From assembly GCA_019414205.1 (NCBI GenBank), contig DXML01000003.1:78144-142143 (forward strand): a DNA stretch of 64,000 nucleotides, written 5' to 3'. The translations under genes and the position numbers were made by a program. This document shows, piece after piece, positions 28,114-36,053 of this stretch; the stretch's first letter is position 1, and each line of letters begins with the position of its first letter. Source of the DNA: Collinsella sp. GTDB lineage: Bacteria > Actinomycetota > Coriobacteriia > Coriobacteriales > Coriobacteriaceae. The notes under the pieces were generated by a model. The model did no database searches, was not told the DNA's origin, and was given only the letters and a program-made list of their open reading frames with translations.

Positions 28114-29901
28114 CTACATCAGGCGCAGGCTGACGTCCTTGAGCTGGGCACCGGAAACAGCACTCGGGGCGCCCGACATGAGGTCGGAGCCGCTGGCCGT
28201 CTTGGGGAACGCCATGACGTCGCGGATGGAATCGGAACCGGTGAGCAGCATGCATACGCGGTCCAGGCCCAAGGCGAAGCCGCCCATCGGGGGCGCACCA
28301 AACTTGAGGGCCTCCATGAGGAAGCCGAACTGAGACTCGGCGCGCTCTTCGGTAAAGCCCAGGAGCTTAAGCATGGACATCTGCATCTCGGCGTTGTGGA
28401 TACGCATACCGCCGCCACCGGCCTCAAAGCCGTCCATGACAAAGTCGTAGGTGCAGGAACCGGCTGCCAGCGGGTCGGCCTCGATCTTGGCGATGTCGGT
28501 CTCGGTCGGCAGGGTAAAGGGCTGGTGCTCGGCAGCATAGGCCTTGCGATCCTCGTCCCAGTGGAACAGCGGGAAGTTGACGACCCACAGGAAGTCGTGG
28601 CCCTCGCGCTTGATCTCGAGCGCGTTAGCCATGTGGGAACGCATGCCGCCCAGGATCTCGTCAGAGAGCAGGCGCGGACCGGCGGCGAACATCACAAGGT
28701 CGCCGGGCTCGACGTTCATGCGCTCACGCAGAGCCGCCATCTCCTCGTCCGAGAAGAACTTGACGATGGGGCTGTTGATGGAGCCATCCTCGCGGAAAGC
28801 GATCCAGGCCAGGCCCTTGGCGCCAAACGTGGAGGCCACGCCGGCGAGCTTATCGATCTTGGCACGTGCCCAGGCGCCGGCGCCCTTGGCGTTGATGGCC
28901 TTGACGACAGAGCCCTCCTCGTTTGCAGCAGTCGCGAAGACCTTGAACTTGGAGTTGGCAAAGATGTCGGTCAGGTCGACCAGGTGCATGCCGTAGCGGG
29001 TATCGGGCTTGTCGGAGCCATAGGTGTCCATGGCCTCCCAATAGTCCATGCGACGCAGCGGCGTGGGCATCTCGACACCCATGCGGCCGAAGGCGTCGGC
29101 CAGGACCTCTTCGAGCGCGCTCATAACGTCGTTCTGGTCCACGAAGGACATCTCGATATCGACCTGGGTGAACTCGGGCTGACGGTCGGCACGCAGGTCC
29201 TCGTCGCGGAAGCACTTGGCAACCTGATAGTAGCGCTCGACGCCACCGACCATAAGCAGCTGCTTCAGGAGCTGCGGGGACTGCGGCAGAGCGTAGAAGT
29301 TGCCCGGCTGGATGCGGCTGGGGACGATGAAGTCGCGGGCGCCCTCGGGCGTGGACTTGAACAGGGAGGGCGTCTCGACCTCCATGAACTCACGGTTGTG
29401 CAGCGCCTCGCGAATGGCAAAGGTAAAGTCGGAGCGCAGCTTGAGGTTGGCCATCATCTCGGGACGACGAAGGTCCAGATAGCGATAGCGCAGACGGGTG
29501 TCCTCGCTGGTCTCGATGCCGTCCTCGATCTGGAACGGCGGGGTGACGGAGGTGTTGAGCACCTCGGCGTGGTCGGTCAGGACCTCGATCTCGCCGGTCG
29601 CGAGCTTGGTGTTGGTGGTCTCCTCGCCACGGGCGCGCACGACGCCGTGAATCTTGATGGGCCACTCGGGACGCATGGTCTCGGCGATCTTAAAGGCGTC
29701 GCCGTCGGAGTGTTCGGGGTCGAAGGTGAGCTGCGTGATGCCCTCGCGGTCGCGAAGGTCGCAGAAGATTAGGCCGCCGTGGTCGCGGCGACGGCTCACC
29801 CAACCGGTGAGGGTGACCTCTTCGCCCACGTTCTCGAAGCGAAGCTCGCCGCAGGTACGGGTGTGCATGGAATGCTCGTCAATGGGACGGGTCTGGCTCA
29901 T
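28114..29901 (-). CDS. aspS: Aspartyl-tRNA synthetase
   Basis: 595 residues, the length of the bacterial type with an inserted GAD domain. An OB-fold anticodon domain comes first (EVTLTGWVSRRRDHGGLIFCDLRD). The class II motifs follow: QSPQLLKQLLM, motif 2 FRDEDLRADRQPEFTQVD and motif 3 GLDRVCMLLTGSDSIRDVMAF. It charges tRNA-Asp, and possibly tRNA-Asn if AsnRS is absent; this cannot be decided here. GGAGG precedes the ATG. Single-gene unit with its own terminator. Confidence 0.97.
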   Translation of the reverse strand: MSQTRPIDEHSMHTRTCGELRFENVGEEVTLTGWVSRRRDHGGLIFCDLRDREGITQLTFDPEHSDGDAFKIAETMRPEWPIKIHGVVRARGEETTNTKLATGEIEVLTDHAEVLNTSVTPPFQIEDGIETSEDTRLRYRYLDLRRPEMMANLKLRSDFTFAIREALHNREFMEVETPSLFKSTPEGARDFIVPSRIQPGNFYALPQSPQLLKQLLMVGGVERYYQVAKCFRDEDLRADRQPEFTQVDIEMSFVDQNDVMSALEEVLADAFGRMGVEMPTPLRRMDYWEAMDTYGSDKPDTRYGMHLVDLTDIFANSKFKVFATAANEEGSVVKAINAKGAGAWARAKIDKLAGVASTFGAKGLAWIAFREDGSINSPIVKFFSDEEMAALRERMNVEPGDLVMFAAGPRLLSDEILGGMRSHMANALEIKREGHDFLWVVNFPLFHWDEDRKAYAAEHQPFTLPTETDIAKIEADPLAAGSCTYDFVMDGFEAGGGGMRIHNAEMQMSMLKLLGFTEERAESQFGFLMEALKFGAPPMGGFALGLDRVCMLLTGSDSIRDVMAFPKTASGSDLMSGAPSAVSGAQLKDVSLRLM

Positions 29902-30157
29902 ACCAGTGATCCTCCTTTATGGATCTGTGCCGCCCCGTGTCGTTCCGGGCGGCGTCGTACAGATTTGCCCAGCCTGCGTAAACCGCGCAGCCGGACATGG
30001 CGTTCTATCTTATCGCACCCGCGTCGATGTGCCGCGAAAAACTAGCTCCTGCCCAAAGACTTGACGGAGACGAAACAATTGACGCACCGCAGCCGTTGCC
30101 GAAGTGCGCCGCGTGCGACAATGTGCCCCAATACAACTGCACTCGGAAAGGCCCAAC

Positions 30158-30793
30158 ATGACTGCACGCCTCATCGTTATGGATATCGACTCCACCCTCA
30201 TCAACCAGGAGGTCATCGACCTGTTGGGCGAGGAGGCCGGCGTGGGCGAGCAGGTAGCGCAGATCACCGAGTGCGCCATGCGCGGCGAGCTCGACTTTAA
30301 GCAGGCACTCGAGGAGCGCGTGGGGCTGCTTGCCGGCTTGGACGAGAGCGTGTTCGAGCGCACCTTTGAGCGCGTGACGTTTACCCCCGGCGCGCTGGAG
30401 CTTGTGCGCTCGGCACACAGCAAGGGCTGGAAGGTCGGCGTGGTAAGCGGCGGCTTTCACGAGGTCGCCGGTAAGATCGTGGCCGCTGCGGGCATCGATT
30501 TTTGCCTGGCCAACCGCCTGGAGGCCGTAGACGGCAAGCTCACGGGTAAGCTGGCGGCCGACATCGTGACCAAGGAGTCCAAACTTATCCAGATGCTGGA
30601 TTGGGCAGTTGAATGCGGCGTCGATATGGCTCACACCGTCGCGATTGGCGACGGCGCCAACGACATCCCCATGATTCAGGCCGCGGGCACGGGCATCGCG
30701 TTTTGCGCCAAGCCCAAGACGCGCGAGGCCGCCCCGTTTGCCATCGACGAGCGCAACCTGATGCTCGCCATGGACATCATCCTGCGCGACTAA
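30158..30793 (+). CDS. serB: Phosphoserine phosphatase (HAD superfamily)
   Basis: 211 residues. HAD motif I is MDIDSTLI (nucleophile Asp9, acid-base Asp11), motif II VVSGGFHEV, motif III Lys before the IGDGANDIPMI motif IV. This is the SerB signature set, for the last step of serine synthesis, L-phosphoserine to serine. The shorter start at this ATG is preceded by GGAAAGG; upstream reading of 18 codons is unlikely. A related HAD phosphatase with other substrates cannot be excluded. Stands alone, upstream of larB on the same strand. Confidence 0.9.
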   Translation: MTARLIVMDIDSTLINQEVIDLLGEEAGVGEQVAQITECAMRGELDFKQALEERVGLLAGLDESVFERTFERVTFTPGALELVRSAHSKGWKVGVVSGGFHEVAGKIVAAAGIDFCLANRLEAVDGKLTGKLAADIVTKESKLIQMLDWAVECGVDMAHTVAIGDGANDIPMIQAAGTGIAFCAKPKTREAAPFAIDERNLMLAMDIILRD

Positions 30794-30830
30794 CCGATCC
30801 GTCTAACAATTGAATCAGTCTGTCCTAAAG

Positions 30831-30863
30831 TTTCCGAACAATTTTGTCTTAGTGTTCGGAAAC
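30831..30863 (+). promoter_or_regulatory. Perfect 11-bp inverted repeat upstream of larB
   Basis: GTTTCCGAACA and TGTTCGGAAAC with an 11-nt spacer, 45 nt before the larB start and just upstream of a TAGACT -10-like word (30878-30883). It is a good candidate operator, for example for the TetR protein encoded at the end of the same operon. No second copy was seen near larA. Confidence 0.5.
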
Positions 30864-30907
30864 ATACCCTTTGAGTGCTAGACTTTGCGCCGTCGAAGGG
30901 AACATAT

Positions 30908-31690
30908 ATGGATAAGCGAGATCTTGAGCAATTGCTGAGCGATGTTGCCGGCGGAGCAGTCACCCCTGCCGACGCCCTCACGTGCATCCAGACGGCGCCA
31001 ACCGCCGATCTGGGTTTTGCGCAGCTCGATCTTTCGCGCGGGGTGCGCCAGGGAGCCGGCGAGGTTGTCTACGGTGCCGGCAAAACCGCCGAGCAAATTG
31101 CCGCCATTATCGAAGCGCTGCGCGATGCCGGCCAGGAGCGCATCCTGGTCACGCGCCTGGATGCCGAAAAAGCCGCGCGCACCGCTAAGCTTCTCGGCAA
31201 CGGCATCGACCTGGGATATGTCCCGGACGCCCAGCTCGCCCTCGTGGGCTGCAAGCCCTCCCCCACCGGCAACGGGCGCATCGTCGTCGCCTGCGCCGGT
31301 ACGAGCGACCTGCCCGTCGCCGAAGAGGCGGCACTGACGGCCGAGTTCTATGGCAACGAGGTCGACCGCCTCTACGACGTGGGTGTCGCCGGTCTGCACC
31401 GTCTGCTCGCGCATGCCGAGGAACTTGCCCAGGCACAGGTGGTCATCGCCATCGCCGGCATGGAGGGCGCCCTGGCGAGCGTTATCGGCGGCCTGGTGAG
31501 TTGCCCGGTCATCGCCGTTCCCACCAGCGTGGGCTACGGCGCGAACTTTGGTGGCGTGGCCGCGCTGCTCGCCATGCTCAACTCCTGCGCCAGCGGCGTC
31601 TCGGTCGTCAATATCGACAACGGCTTTGGTGCCGCCTACCAGGCAAGTCTTATCAATCATCTGAGCGCCGGCACGCCCTGCGCCCGCTAA
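30908..31690 (+). CDS. larB: LarB, nickel-pincer cofactor biosynthesis
   Basis: 260 residues. LarB carboxylates and hydrolyses nicotinic acid adenine dinucleotide as the first step of the nickel-pincer nucleotide of lactate racemase. The C-terminal half has the PurE-like motifs (IAGMEGALASVIGGL, VAVPTSVGYGANFGG-like segment, NIDNGFGAA). The start is set at the ATG with GAAGGGA upstream. It begins the plus-strand operon larB-larC1-tetR, 10 nt before larC1. Confidence 0.95.
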   Translation: MDKRDLEQLLSDVAGGAVTPADALTCIQTAPTADLGFAQLDLSRGVRQGAGEVVYGAGKTAEQIAAIIEALRDAGQERILVTRLDAEKAARTAKLLGNGIDLGYVPDAQLALVGCKPSPTGNGRIVVACAGTSDLPVAEEAALTAEFYGNEVDRLYDVGVAGLHRLLAHAEELAQAQVVIAIAGMEGALASVIGGLVSCPVIAVPTSVGYGANFGGVAALLAMLNSCASGVSVVNIDNGFGAAYQASLINHLSAGTPCAR

Positions 31691-31700
31691 GGAGCATCCC

Positions 31701-32618
31701 ATGTCCAACCATCAGCACACGCTTATCATCGACGGAACCTCGGGCATCAGCGGCGATATGACCGTCGCGGCCCTGCTCGACCTGGGCGCCAGCGAGGAGC
31801 ATCTGCGCGAACAGCTCGCCACGCTGCCGGTCGACGGCTTTACGATCGCTGTCACGCGCGTAAACAAGCACGGCATCGACGCCTGCGATTTCGACGTCCA
31901 GCTTGCAGAGGGCCTCGAGAACCATGATCACGATATGGCCTGGCTCTACGGCAACGAAGCAGCTGTCGAGCATATGCATGAGCATGAGCATGAGCACCAT
32001 CATCACGACCATGTCGAGCACGATCACTGCCACGAGCATGATAATGACGCCCACGGTCATGACCATGAGGGCCACCATCACGCCCATCACCATCACCACC
32101 GGTCATTGGCGGACGTCACCGCCATTATCGATGGCTCGCAGCTAAGCGATGGCGCCAAGCGTCGCGCCCTCGCCATCTTTACCGCACTCGCCGCCGCCGA
32201 GGCCAAGGCCCACGGCAAAACGCCCGAGACCGTCATGTTCCACGAGGTGGGCGCCGTCGACTCCATCGTCGACGTCTGCTCTGTCGCCATCTGCCTCGAT
32301 GACCTGGGTATTGAGGACATTGTGGTTGAGTCGCTCTCCGAGGGTCACGGTACCATCCACTGCGCCCACGGCCTTATGCCCATCCCGGTGCCCGCCGTCG
32401 TCAACCTATGCCAAGCAGGCAATATCGCCCTCACGCCCGCACCGGTCGCCGGCGAGCTCGTGACGCCCACGGGCGCCGCCATAGTCGCCGCACTGCGTAC
32501 GTCCGAGCACCTGCCGGCCCGCTACCGCATCGAGGCCGTCGGCTACGGCGCCGGTAAGCGCCCCTACGAGGGTTGCTCCGGTACGCTTCGCTGCCTGCTC
32601 GTTCACGCGGACGCATAG
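31701..32618 (+). CDS. larC: LarC1, nickel insertion protein lacking the LarC2 part
   Basis: 305 residues. It matches the N-terminal LarC1 domain: DGTSGISGDMTVAALLDLGA, a His-rich metal-binding stretch (residues 91-133, over 25 His), FHEVGAVDSIVDVCS, VPAVVNL and ELVTPTGAA. LarC is the CTP-dependent enzyme that inserts nickel into the pincer cofactor. In Lactobacillus plantarum a ribosomal frameshift joins LarC1 to a LarC2 domain of about 120-150 residues. Here the frame stops at the LarC1 boundary (GTLRCLLVHADA) and tetR begins 2 nt later, so no LarC2 follows. AAGGAG precedes the start. Confidence 0.9.
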   Translation: MSNHQHTLIIDGTSGISGDMTVAALLDLGASEEHLREQLATLPVDGFTIAVTRVNKHGIDACDFDVQLAEGLENHDHDMAWLYGNEAAVEHMHEHEHEHHHHDHVEHDHCHEHDNDAHGHDHEGHHHAHHHHHRSLADVTAIIDGSQLSDGAKRRALAIFTALAAAEAKAHGKTPETVMFHEVGAVDSIVDVCSVAICLDDLGIEDIVVESLSEGHGTIHCAHGLMPIPVPAVVNLCQAGNIALTPAPVAGELVTPTGAAIVAALRTSEHLPARYRIEAVGYGAGKRPYEGCSGTLRCLLVHADA

Positions 32619-32620
32619 CC

Positions 32621-33160
32621 ATGGATGCCCGCAAGGAAAAAAGCCGCGCTGCCATCGTTGCGGCGTTCTTCGAGCTGCTGCGCGAGGAGGACTACGGCAA
32701 GATTACCGTCGGCGACATCATCGCGCGCGCTCACGTAGGCCGCGCAACATTCTACGGCCTCTTTAAGAGCAAAGACGACCTACTGTCCGAACTCGTGAGC
32801 GACATCTGCACCCACGCCCTCGACGACGATGGCGCACCGCTCGACGACCCACTCGTGCAGGTCGAGCATATTCTCAACAATCTATGGGAACGTCGCCAGG
32901 GCGTCCGAGCGCTGGTAGCCGGCGCCGGCTCACGCGTCTTCGCCGACTGCTTACGCAAGACCATCATGTCACGAGCAGCCGAAACCGTCCCTACCGACCC
33001 AAACGGCCCCGCCGCCACCATGGACCGAAGCTTCCTACTACACCACATGGCCTCAAGCTTCGTAGCCACCGTCCAATGGTGGGCCTGGCACAACTTCCAA
33101 GCCCCAAAAGAGGACGTAGCCAAAGACTACCTATCAGCCATAAAACCCCTCTTCAACTAA
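32621..33160 (+). CDS. TetR/AcrR-family transcriptional regulator
   Basis: 179 residues. The N-terminal TetR helix-turn-helix is clear (ITVGDIIARAHVGRATFYGLFKSKDDLL, about 23-51). The C-terminal effector region is variable and ends in a TetR_C-like helix with WWAWHN. It starts 2 nt after larC1 with no strong ribosome site of its own, so translational coupling is likely. By position it is a likely regulator of the lar locus, taking the place of LarR, an inference; the inverted repeat before larB is a possible target. Confidence 0.9.
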   Translation: MDARKEKSRAAIVAAFFELLREEDYGKITVGDIIARAHVGRATFYGLFKSKDDLLSELVSDICTHALDDDGAPLDDPLVQVEHILNNLWERRQGVRALVAGAGSRVFADCLRKTIMSRAAETVPTDPNGPAATMDRSFLLHHMASSFVATVQWWAWHNFQAPKEDVAKDYLSAIKPLFN

Positions 33161-33316
33161 GTAAGAAGCTCATCCCAAAGCACCGCCCCACGCCAAGGCG
33201 CCACGCATCCCAAAGTGTCACTCGCACCTCAAAGCGCCTAACAACAAAGTGCCCACCACATCCAAATTCAGATATATATGTTGGTTGCTTGTTCGAACGC
33301 AACTGGATTCCCGCAG

Positions 33317-33441
33317 GGTCCGGCATAGGTTAACTTTCCGCCGCATTCCGCAGGACGCAAGAAGCTCCCGCCGCACGAAGTGCGCAGCGGGAGCTTCTTG
33401 CATGTCCGAGGACGCGGCGGAAAGTTAACCTATGCCGGACC
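33317..33441. repeat. Nested palindrome element, copy 1
   Basis: 125 bp between the convergent tetR and larD. The outer arms pair over about 25 bp (GGTCCGGCATAGGTTAACTT with its complement at the right end). A conserved spacer CCGCAGGACG follows, then an inner stem CAAGAAGCTCCCGC / GCGGGAGCTTCTTG capped by CGCAC-GAA-GTGCG, then CATGTCCGAGGACG. Copy 2 at 35906 has the same plan with different, still complementary, arms. Spacer 33161-33316 shows no gene. Confidence 0.8.
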
Positions 33442-33466
33442 CGGACGTTATATCAATTGCCTTGGA

Positions 33467-34198
33467 CTAGAACATGCCCAAGAAACCATGCACAAACAAC
33501 GCAGCCACGATGGCACCGACAAACGGAGCGATGCCAGGAACAAGCAGGCCGTACTTCCAGTTGTTGTCGGCCTTGTTCTTAATCGGCAGCACCTGATAGG
33601 CCATGCGAGGACCAAGGTCACGTGCCTGGTTCATGGCGAAGCCGGTGATGCCGCCCATGCCCATGCCAACGGCCCAAACGATCAGGCCGACGCAGATGGC
33701 GAGCAACAGAACGTTCTCACCAGCACGGCTAGCAGCAGCAAGGATGGCGCTGATGAACACGAAGGTGCAGATGGCCTCGCAGAAGAAGTTGCGAGCATAG
33801 TTCGTGCCCTCGGTGGTGGGGTTGGTCGAGAAGATGTTGCGCTGGGCAATAGGGTCGACGACGCCCTCGGAAGCCTTGAACTCATCGGCATACATAAGCC
33901 AAGCGATTACGGCGCCCACAAAGCCGCCGAGCATATCGGCAATCATGAAGGGGATGCAGCTGCTCCACGGCACCAGGCCTACGATGCACTGGGCAAGCAC
34001 CATGGCGGGGTTCATGCACACGGCGCCGCCAAAGACAAACAGGCAGACCGAGATGCCAAAAGACCAGGTGGTGATGGCAAACATGTGGCCGGAGCCCTGA
34101 TACTTGGTGCCCTTGAGCACGGTATCGCAGTGCACGCCCACGCCAAAGATGATCATGAGGGCCGTTGCGCCGAATTCGCAGAGGAGTTTGGTAAGCAT
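33467..34198 (-). CDS. MIP-family channel, LarD-like lactic acid facilitator
   Basis: 243 residues with six membrane helices. The first aquaporin motif is NPAM (in CMNPAMVLAQ); the second is the variant NQAR (FAMNQARDLGPR), as in glyceroporin-like members with Asp after the motif. It lies 49 nt after larA on the same strand. In L. plantarum the racemase operon includes larD, a channel for lactic acid, so a lactic acid role is the best reading; a glycerol facilitator is the alternative. AAGG precedes the ATG. Confidence 0.85.
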   Translation of the reverse strand: MLTKLLCEFGATALMIIFGVGVHCDTVLKGTKYQGSGHMFAITTWSFGISVCLFVFGGAVCMNPAMVLAQCIVGLVPWSSCIPFMIADMLGGFVGAVIAWLMYADEFKASEGVVDPIAQRNIFSTNPTTEGTNYARNFFCEAICTFVFISAILAAASRAGENVLLLAICVGLIVWAVGMGMGGITGFAMNQARDLGPRMAYQVLPIKNKADNNWKYGLLVPGIAPFVGAIVAALFVHGFLGMF

Positions 34199-34247
34199 AA
34201 AACCTTATCTTTCTTGTCGGTTATAAACGATTCGTTTGAGCCGCACA

Positions 34248-35525
34248 CTAGTGCTGAGCGACAACAACGCCCAGGCCATCGGGAATGACGGCCACCTTGG
34301 CATCGGCACCCTTCATCTCAAAGGCGAGCTTGAGCGCCTCCTCGATAGTGTTGACCGGCGTCATGTGCATATCCTTGAGCATCTGGTGATCGCACAGGTC
34401 GGTGACCATGATCACAGGGTGATGCGCCAGGATGCGGGCGAAAATCTGGCTCGTCCACTGGTCGGGCAGGGTCTCGTCCTTAGGACGGTCGATGCAGGCA
34501 CGCTCAAACTCTGCCGGATCGTTGTCGGCGATGTTGTGATAGAAGCCCTCGCCACCGTGACCGTCGGCACAACCGGCGACGTCGATGATCACGCCGCCCT
34601 CGGGAAGCGTGGCCTCGGCAGCGCACATGCCCTTCACGGCCTGGTAAATGTTTTGGTCGAGGGGGTAGCCGCCGTTGGTGGTGATGGCGATATCGCACTC
34701 GACGGGCTCAACGCCGGCAAGGCTCTTCACGAACTCGCAGCCGGCCTCGTGCGCTTTATGGATGTCGCCGGCAAAGGAGCCAATGACCTCGTGCTTACCG
34801 TTGAGCACCACGTTGAGCACAAAGGCAAGGTGAGCCATCTCGGCAGCGGCAAACATGTCCTCGCTCACGTGGTTGTGGCACAGGTTGCCGGCACGCGAAT
34901 GGGAATCGTTCACAAACTGACCGTTGTGGTTGTACATGATGGTCTTGTAGCTGGCGATGCCAGGCAGGACGGACTTGCGGCTACCAGAGAAACCGGCAAA
35001 GAAGTGCGGCTCAATGAAGCCCTCGGCAAGCAGCAGATCGCAATCGGCGGCAATCTTGTTGATAATGCACTCGCCGCCAGAGGGCAGAGTGCCGATCTTC
35101 TTCATCATGCTGTCGTCAGTCGCGACGTGCATAACGATTTCCTCGTTGGCAACGATCTCCTCGCCGTACTTGTTGACGAGCTCCTCGTGCGTCGACGGAC
35201 GATGCATACCCGTAGCAACCAGAATACGCACGCGAGCCTCGGGCGCAGCGGAGTGGATGTGATGCAGCAGAATAGGCATCGTCACACGCGAGGGAACGGG
35301 ACGCGTATGATCGGAGCTAATGATGACGATATCCTTCTTGCCAGCACAAAGCTCCTCGAGCGAAGGCGATCCATAAGGGTTGGCAAGCGACTCCTCTACC
35401 AGCTCTTCCTGCGATTTCGTGGTCTTAAACTCATTTTGATGACCTTCCATCACACCCGCGAAGTTCTTATCCTCGAGCTCCAAATGCAACGTCTTGTGGT
35501 CAAACGGCAGTTCACATTCAAACAA
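34248..35525 (-). CDS. larA: Nickel-dependent lactate racemase LarA (TTG start)
   Basis: 425 residues when started at TTG 35525; interconverts L- and D-lactate with a nickel-pincer cofactor bound to a Lys. From that start the key residues fall at the same numbers as in L. plantarum LarA: SSDHTRP at 70-76, His108 (TGMHRPS), His174 and Lys184 (EPHFFAGFSGSRKS). The N-terminus then also matches (FECELPFDHKTLHLELEDKN). AGAGGG lies 9 nt before the TTG. A GTG 33 nt further upstream is open in frame but has no ribosome site. It is followed by the LarD-like gene; larB and larC1 are on the opposite strand. Confidence 0.96.
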   Translation of the reverse strand: MFECELPFDHKTLHLELEDKNFAGVMEGHQNEFKTTKSQEELVEESLANPYGSPSLEELCAGKKDIVIISSDHTRPVPSRVTMPILLHHIHSAAPEARVRILVATGMHRPSTHEELVNKYGEEIVANEEIVMHVATDDSMMKKIGTLPSGGECIINKIAADCDLLLAEGFIEPHFFAGFSGSRKSVLPGIASYKTIMYNHNGQFVNDSHSRAGNLCHNHVSEDMFAAAEMAHLAFVLNVVLNGKHEVIGSFAGDIHKAHEAGCEFVKSLAGVEPVECDIAITTNGGYPLDQNIYQAVKGMCAAEATLPEGGVIIDVAGCADGHGGEGFYHNIADNDPAEFERACIDRPKDETLPDQWTSQIFARILAHHPVIMVTDLCDHQMLKDMHMTPVNTIEEALKLAFEMKGADAKVAVIPDGLGVVVAQH

Positions 35526-35741
35526 TGACGAGCGCCCTCTTCCTTTCAACTGACACACTAGTCAAACCGTTGGAAGGATACGCCGCTCACCGAAAAACAC
35601 CACCGTCCACCGACTCATTAACACAACGTTCATATTTGACCCACAACAAAACAACCGCGATCCCAAACGAGACCGCGGCCGCTACAGTCGTAAGTCAAGA
35701 AGCGCCACATGCATCTCAATCCCGATCGATAAGACGCGAGG

Positions 35742-35914
35742 CGCGAAGCGCGCCTTATTCCCTTCAGCTTTAATCCCAGAAGACCGAGGACGAAGGGACC
35801 CGACGGGTTTCCCTCTGAATGCATTCCGCAGCACGAAGCCCCATCAAAGTGCGCGAAGCGCGCTATCTTTCCCCAGCAGTAATCCGCCGAAGACCGGACA
35901 TCGTAGGGCCCGCC
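35742..35914. repeat. Imperfect direct repeat of about 65 bp in the larA upstream region
   Basis: GCGCGAAGCGCGC begins two copies, 35742-35806 and about 35851-35914, each continuing with TAATCC, GAAGACCG and AGGGxCCCG-type words. Between them a fragment (GCATTCCGCAGCACGAAG) resembles the core of the nested palindromes. This spacer, 35526-36053, holds the larA promoter region and these repeats but no gene. Confidence 0.45.
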
Positions 35915-36032
35915 ATTAGTTTACTTTTAGGCACACTCCGCAGGACGCAAGAAGCCCTCGCCGCACGAAGTGCGCAGCGAGGGCTTCTTGCATGTCCGAG
36001 GACGTGCCTAAAAGTAAGCTGATGGCGGGCCC
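35906..36032. repeat. Nested palindrome element, copy 2
   Basis: 127 bp just after ppc. Outer arms GGGCCCGCCAT..TTACTTTTAGGCAC pair with GTGCCTAAAAGTAA..ATGGCGGGCCC. The conserved CCGCAGGACG is next, then the inner stem CAAGAAGCCCTCGC / GCGAGGGCTTCTTG with the same CGCAC-GAA-GTGCG cap, then CATGTCCGAGGACG. It ends 22 nt before the ppc stop, so it may also terminate ppc. Confidence 0.8.
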
Positions 36033-36053
36033 GGACGACTACAGGGCTATCGA

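Noticed and set aside
32573..32620. Programmed frameshift joining larC1 to larC2
   Set aside because: Both other frames after the larC1 stop encode tetR or nothing; no LarC2 sequence is present to be joined.
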